Source: Haliea sp040221975
Lineage (GTDB): Bacteria; Pseudomonadota; Gammaproteobacteria; Pseudomonadales; Halieaceae
Reading direction: 5' to 3'
Length of the DNA stretch: 64,000 nt
Assembly: GCA_040221975.1 (NCBI GenBank)
Contig: JAVJWR010000033.1
Span: forward strand, 558,001 to 622,000
Shown here piece after piece: positions 62,921-64,000 of this stretch. Each line of letters begins with the position of its first letter. Within the stretch, counting starts at the first letter, position 1. The notes under the pieces were generated by a model. The model ran no database searches. It was not told the origin of the DNA and saw only the letters and a program-made list of their open reading frames with translations. The position numbers and the translations under genes were made by a program.

Positions 62921-63054
62921 GGTTTTCCCCCGGTTGGCTGCGACAAATGCCAGCTCAAGCGGCTTACCTGAGCGGACCCACCTTTGACATGGGCGCCACC
63001 ACAGTGGATACCGTCGCCACTATGAACGCGTGACAGCAGCCGAGGGCGCAGACC

Positions 63055-64000
63055 CTAGAAAATTTTGCCGGGGTTGAGAATGCCACGCGGGTCCAGCGTC
63101 TGCCTGAGGCTGCGCATGAGGGCAACTTCAGCGTCGGAACGGGAGATGCCCAGCCACGGCTTTTTCTCGAGGCCGATACCGTGTTCGGCTGATATGGAGC
63201 CCCTGAAAGCCGCCAGTGGTTCGTAGACCACTGTTTCCACCTGTGGGCGCTGGCTGCCGCTGATGTCCCCGGGAACCTGAACGATCACGTGCAGGTTCCC
63301 GTCGCCGAGGTGCCCGAATACCCAAAGCTTGTGCTCGCCGATCGCCTCCGCGAGCGAGGCGCGCAGGCCGTCGATATACCGTTCCATCTCGGTGATGGGA
63401 AGCGATATGTCAAACACGAATGGCAGCCCGCCGTGGAAGGTCTGCCCGACATCGTCGCGCAGGGCCCAGAAGCGCTGGCAGTCGCTTTCGGACTGGGAGA
63501 CCGCGGCATCGGCCAGCAGGCCTGCCTCAAAAGCGTCCTCCAGCGCGCTGTTGAAGCGCTGGCTGTCGAGTTCCGGGTCCGCGCCCTGGCACTCCAACAG
63601 GACGTAGTAAGGATAGTTAGGGGAAATTGGCGGCCACCCCTGGGCCGGCGCGGTCGTGACCAGACGATAAAAATCCTGCCACATTGCTTCGAATGCGGAC
63701 AGCGTGCCCGCCAGGCGATGATCCATGAACCTCAGCAGGCGCGTGACGGTATCGAAATCCTCCAGCGCTACCAGCCCCATATTTCGCGTGCCGGGTGCCT
63801 CCCGCAGGCGCAGGACGAGACGCGTAATGACGCCGAGGGTGCCTTCGGAGCCTATAAAAAGCTGTTTGAGATCGTAGCCGGCGTTGTTCTTGAGCAGGTT
63901 GTTCATGCTGGAGATAACCGTCCCGTCCGCCAGCACCGCCTCCAGGCCCAGTACCATGTCCCGCATCATGCCATAGCGTATCACCCGGTTGCCGCCGGCG
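63055..64000 (-). CDS. FAD-linked oxidase (GlcD/D-2-hydroxyglutarate dehydrogenase-like), partial
   Basis: The gene runs off the right edge; its C-terminal two thirds are present. The frame at the edge reads AGGNRVIRYGMMRDMVLGLEAVLADG, typical of the FAD-binding PCMH domain, followed by LKQLFIGSEGTLGVITRLVLRL, and the FAD-linked oxidase C-terminal domain with FGHLGDGNLHVIV and the end SAEHGIGLEKKPWL...DPRGILNPGKIF. Members oxidise D-lactate, glycolate or D-2-hydroxyglutarate. An in-frame ATG at 63984 is internal, not the start. Confidence 0.9.
   Translation of the reverse strand, partial: AGGNRVIRYGMMRDMVLGLEAVLADGTVISSMNNLLKNNAGYDLKQLFIGSEGTLGVITRLVLRLREAPGTRNMGLVALEDFDTVTRLLRFMDHRLAGTLSAFEAMWQDFYRLVTTAPAQGWPPISPNYPYYVLLECQGADPELDSQRFNSALEDAFEAGLLADAAVSQSESDCQRFWALRDDVGQTFHGGLPFVFDISLPITEMERYIDGLRASLAEAIGEHKLWVFGHLGDGNLHVIVQVPGDISGSQRPQVETVVYEPLAAFRGSISAEHGIGLEKKPWLGISRSDAEVALMRSLRQTLDPRGILNPGKIF

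Noticed and set aside
62960..63033. Plus-strand short peptide with GPTFDMGATTV resembling a phytoene-desaturase-like segment
   Set aside because: Only about 20 residues fit, no extension in any frame, and the opposite strand frame looks at least as protein-like.
1..64000. CRISPR arrays, tRNA, rRNA or prophage genes
   Set aside because: No regularly spaced repeats, no cloverleaf-like sequence and no phage structural or integrase genes other than IS transposases were found.

Overview
The window is a high-GC stretch of a Gram-negative chromosome. TonB-dependent receptors, periplasmic c-type cytochromes, an acetate symporter with its DUF485 partner, an ArnT-like glycosyltransferase and trxC all suggest a gammaproteobacterium, probably a marine lineage such as the Halieaceae/Cellvibrionales. 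That placement is inferred from gene content and style; no rRNA or tRNA gene lies here.

Region 1 (0-10 kb) holds an SDR gene, a minus-strand operon (metallo-beta-lactamase-fold protein, MarR regulator, cytochrome P450, PaaI-type thioesterase) and, divergent from it, a plus-strand operon: flavoprotein hydroxylase, 67-aa DUF2783 protein, homogentisate 1,2-dioxygenase (hmgA). The flavoprotein plus small partner matches the known MhaA/MhaB layout of 3-hydroxyphenylacetate 6-hydroxylase, which makes homogentisate. A second flavoprotein/DUF2783 pair converges on hmgA from the other side. The divergent promoter region carries TTGCAA repeats, one of them forming the -35 element.

Region 2 (7.8-26 kb) is an almost unbroken minus-strand run. 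Its first half (23537-25732 down to 18207) encodes a TonB receptor, an aldehyde dehydrogenase and an aromatic amine dehydrogenase cluster (aauB-E-D-A, two cytochromes c), a tryptophan-tryptophylquinone enzyme system. An AraC regulator follows, then an amidohydrolase, a second TonB receptor, an amidase, a class II deacetylase-like enzyme, an NTF2-like protein and the second flavoprotein pair. Read together, this suggests uptake of an N-acylated or free aromatic amine, deacylation, periplasmic deamination, aldehyde oxidation and ring hydroxylation to homogentisate. The later steps (HmgB, HmgC) are not in the window.

Region 3 (25.9-36.6 kb) has a TetR regulator, a Tat-exported flavin amine oxidase-like enzyme with an NTF2-like partner, a FeaR-like AraC regulator, a DUF485/ActP-type symporter pair, and a P450 / GMC oxidoreductase / coniferyl-aldehyde-dehydrogenase-like operon.

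Region 4 (36.7-57.4 kb) is mostly envelope and housekeeping: an LTA-synthase-family transferase, mntP, DUF1853, a ketosteroid-dehydrogenase-like flavoprotein, a deacetylase/GTPase/GTPase operon, a GT2/TVP38/ArnT-like operon, a large unknown membrane protein, mtfA, a 2-hydroxyacid dehydrogenase, an M28 peptidase, an SDR, a Ddn-like protein and trxC. Two of these units, the LTA-synthase-like gene and the GT2 operon, share a PmrA-box-like sequence (YTTAAK-N5-YTTAAK) at the same distance from a -10 element, which suggests one two-component regulon.

Region 5 (57.5-63 kb) is a scrambled, decaying zone: a truncated ZIP transporter, yggU, a VapBC-type toxin-antitoxin pair, an IS3 transposase fragment cut by a degenerate IS21 element whose istA and istB are fused by deletion, and a truncated penicillin acylase. 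An FAD-linked oxidase gene runs off the right edge.
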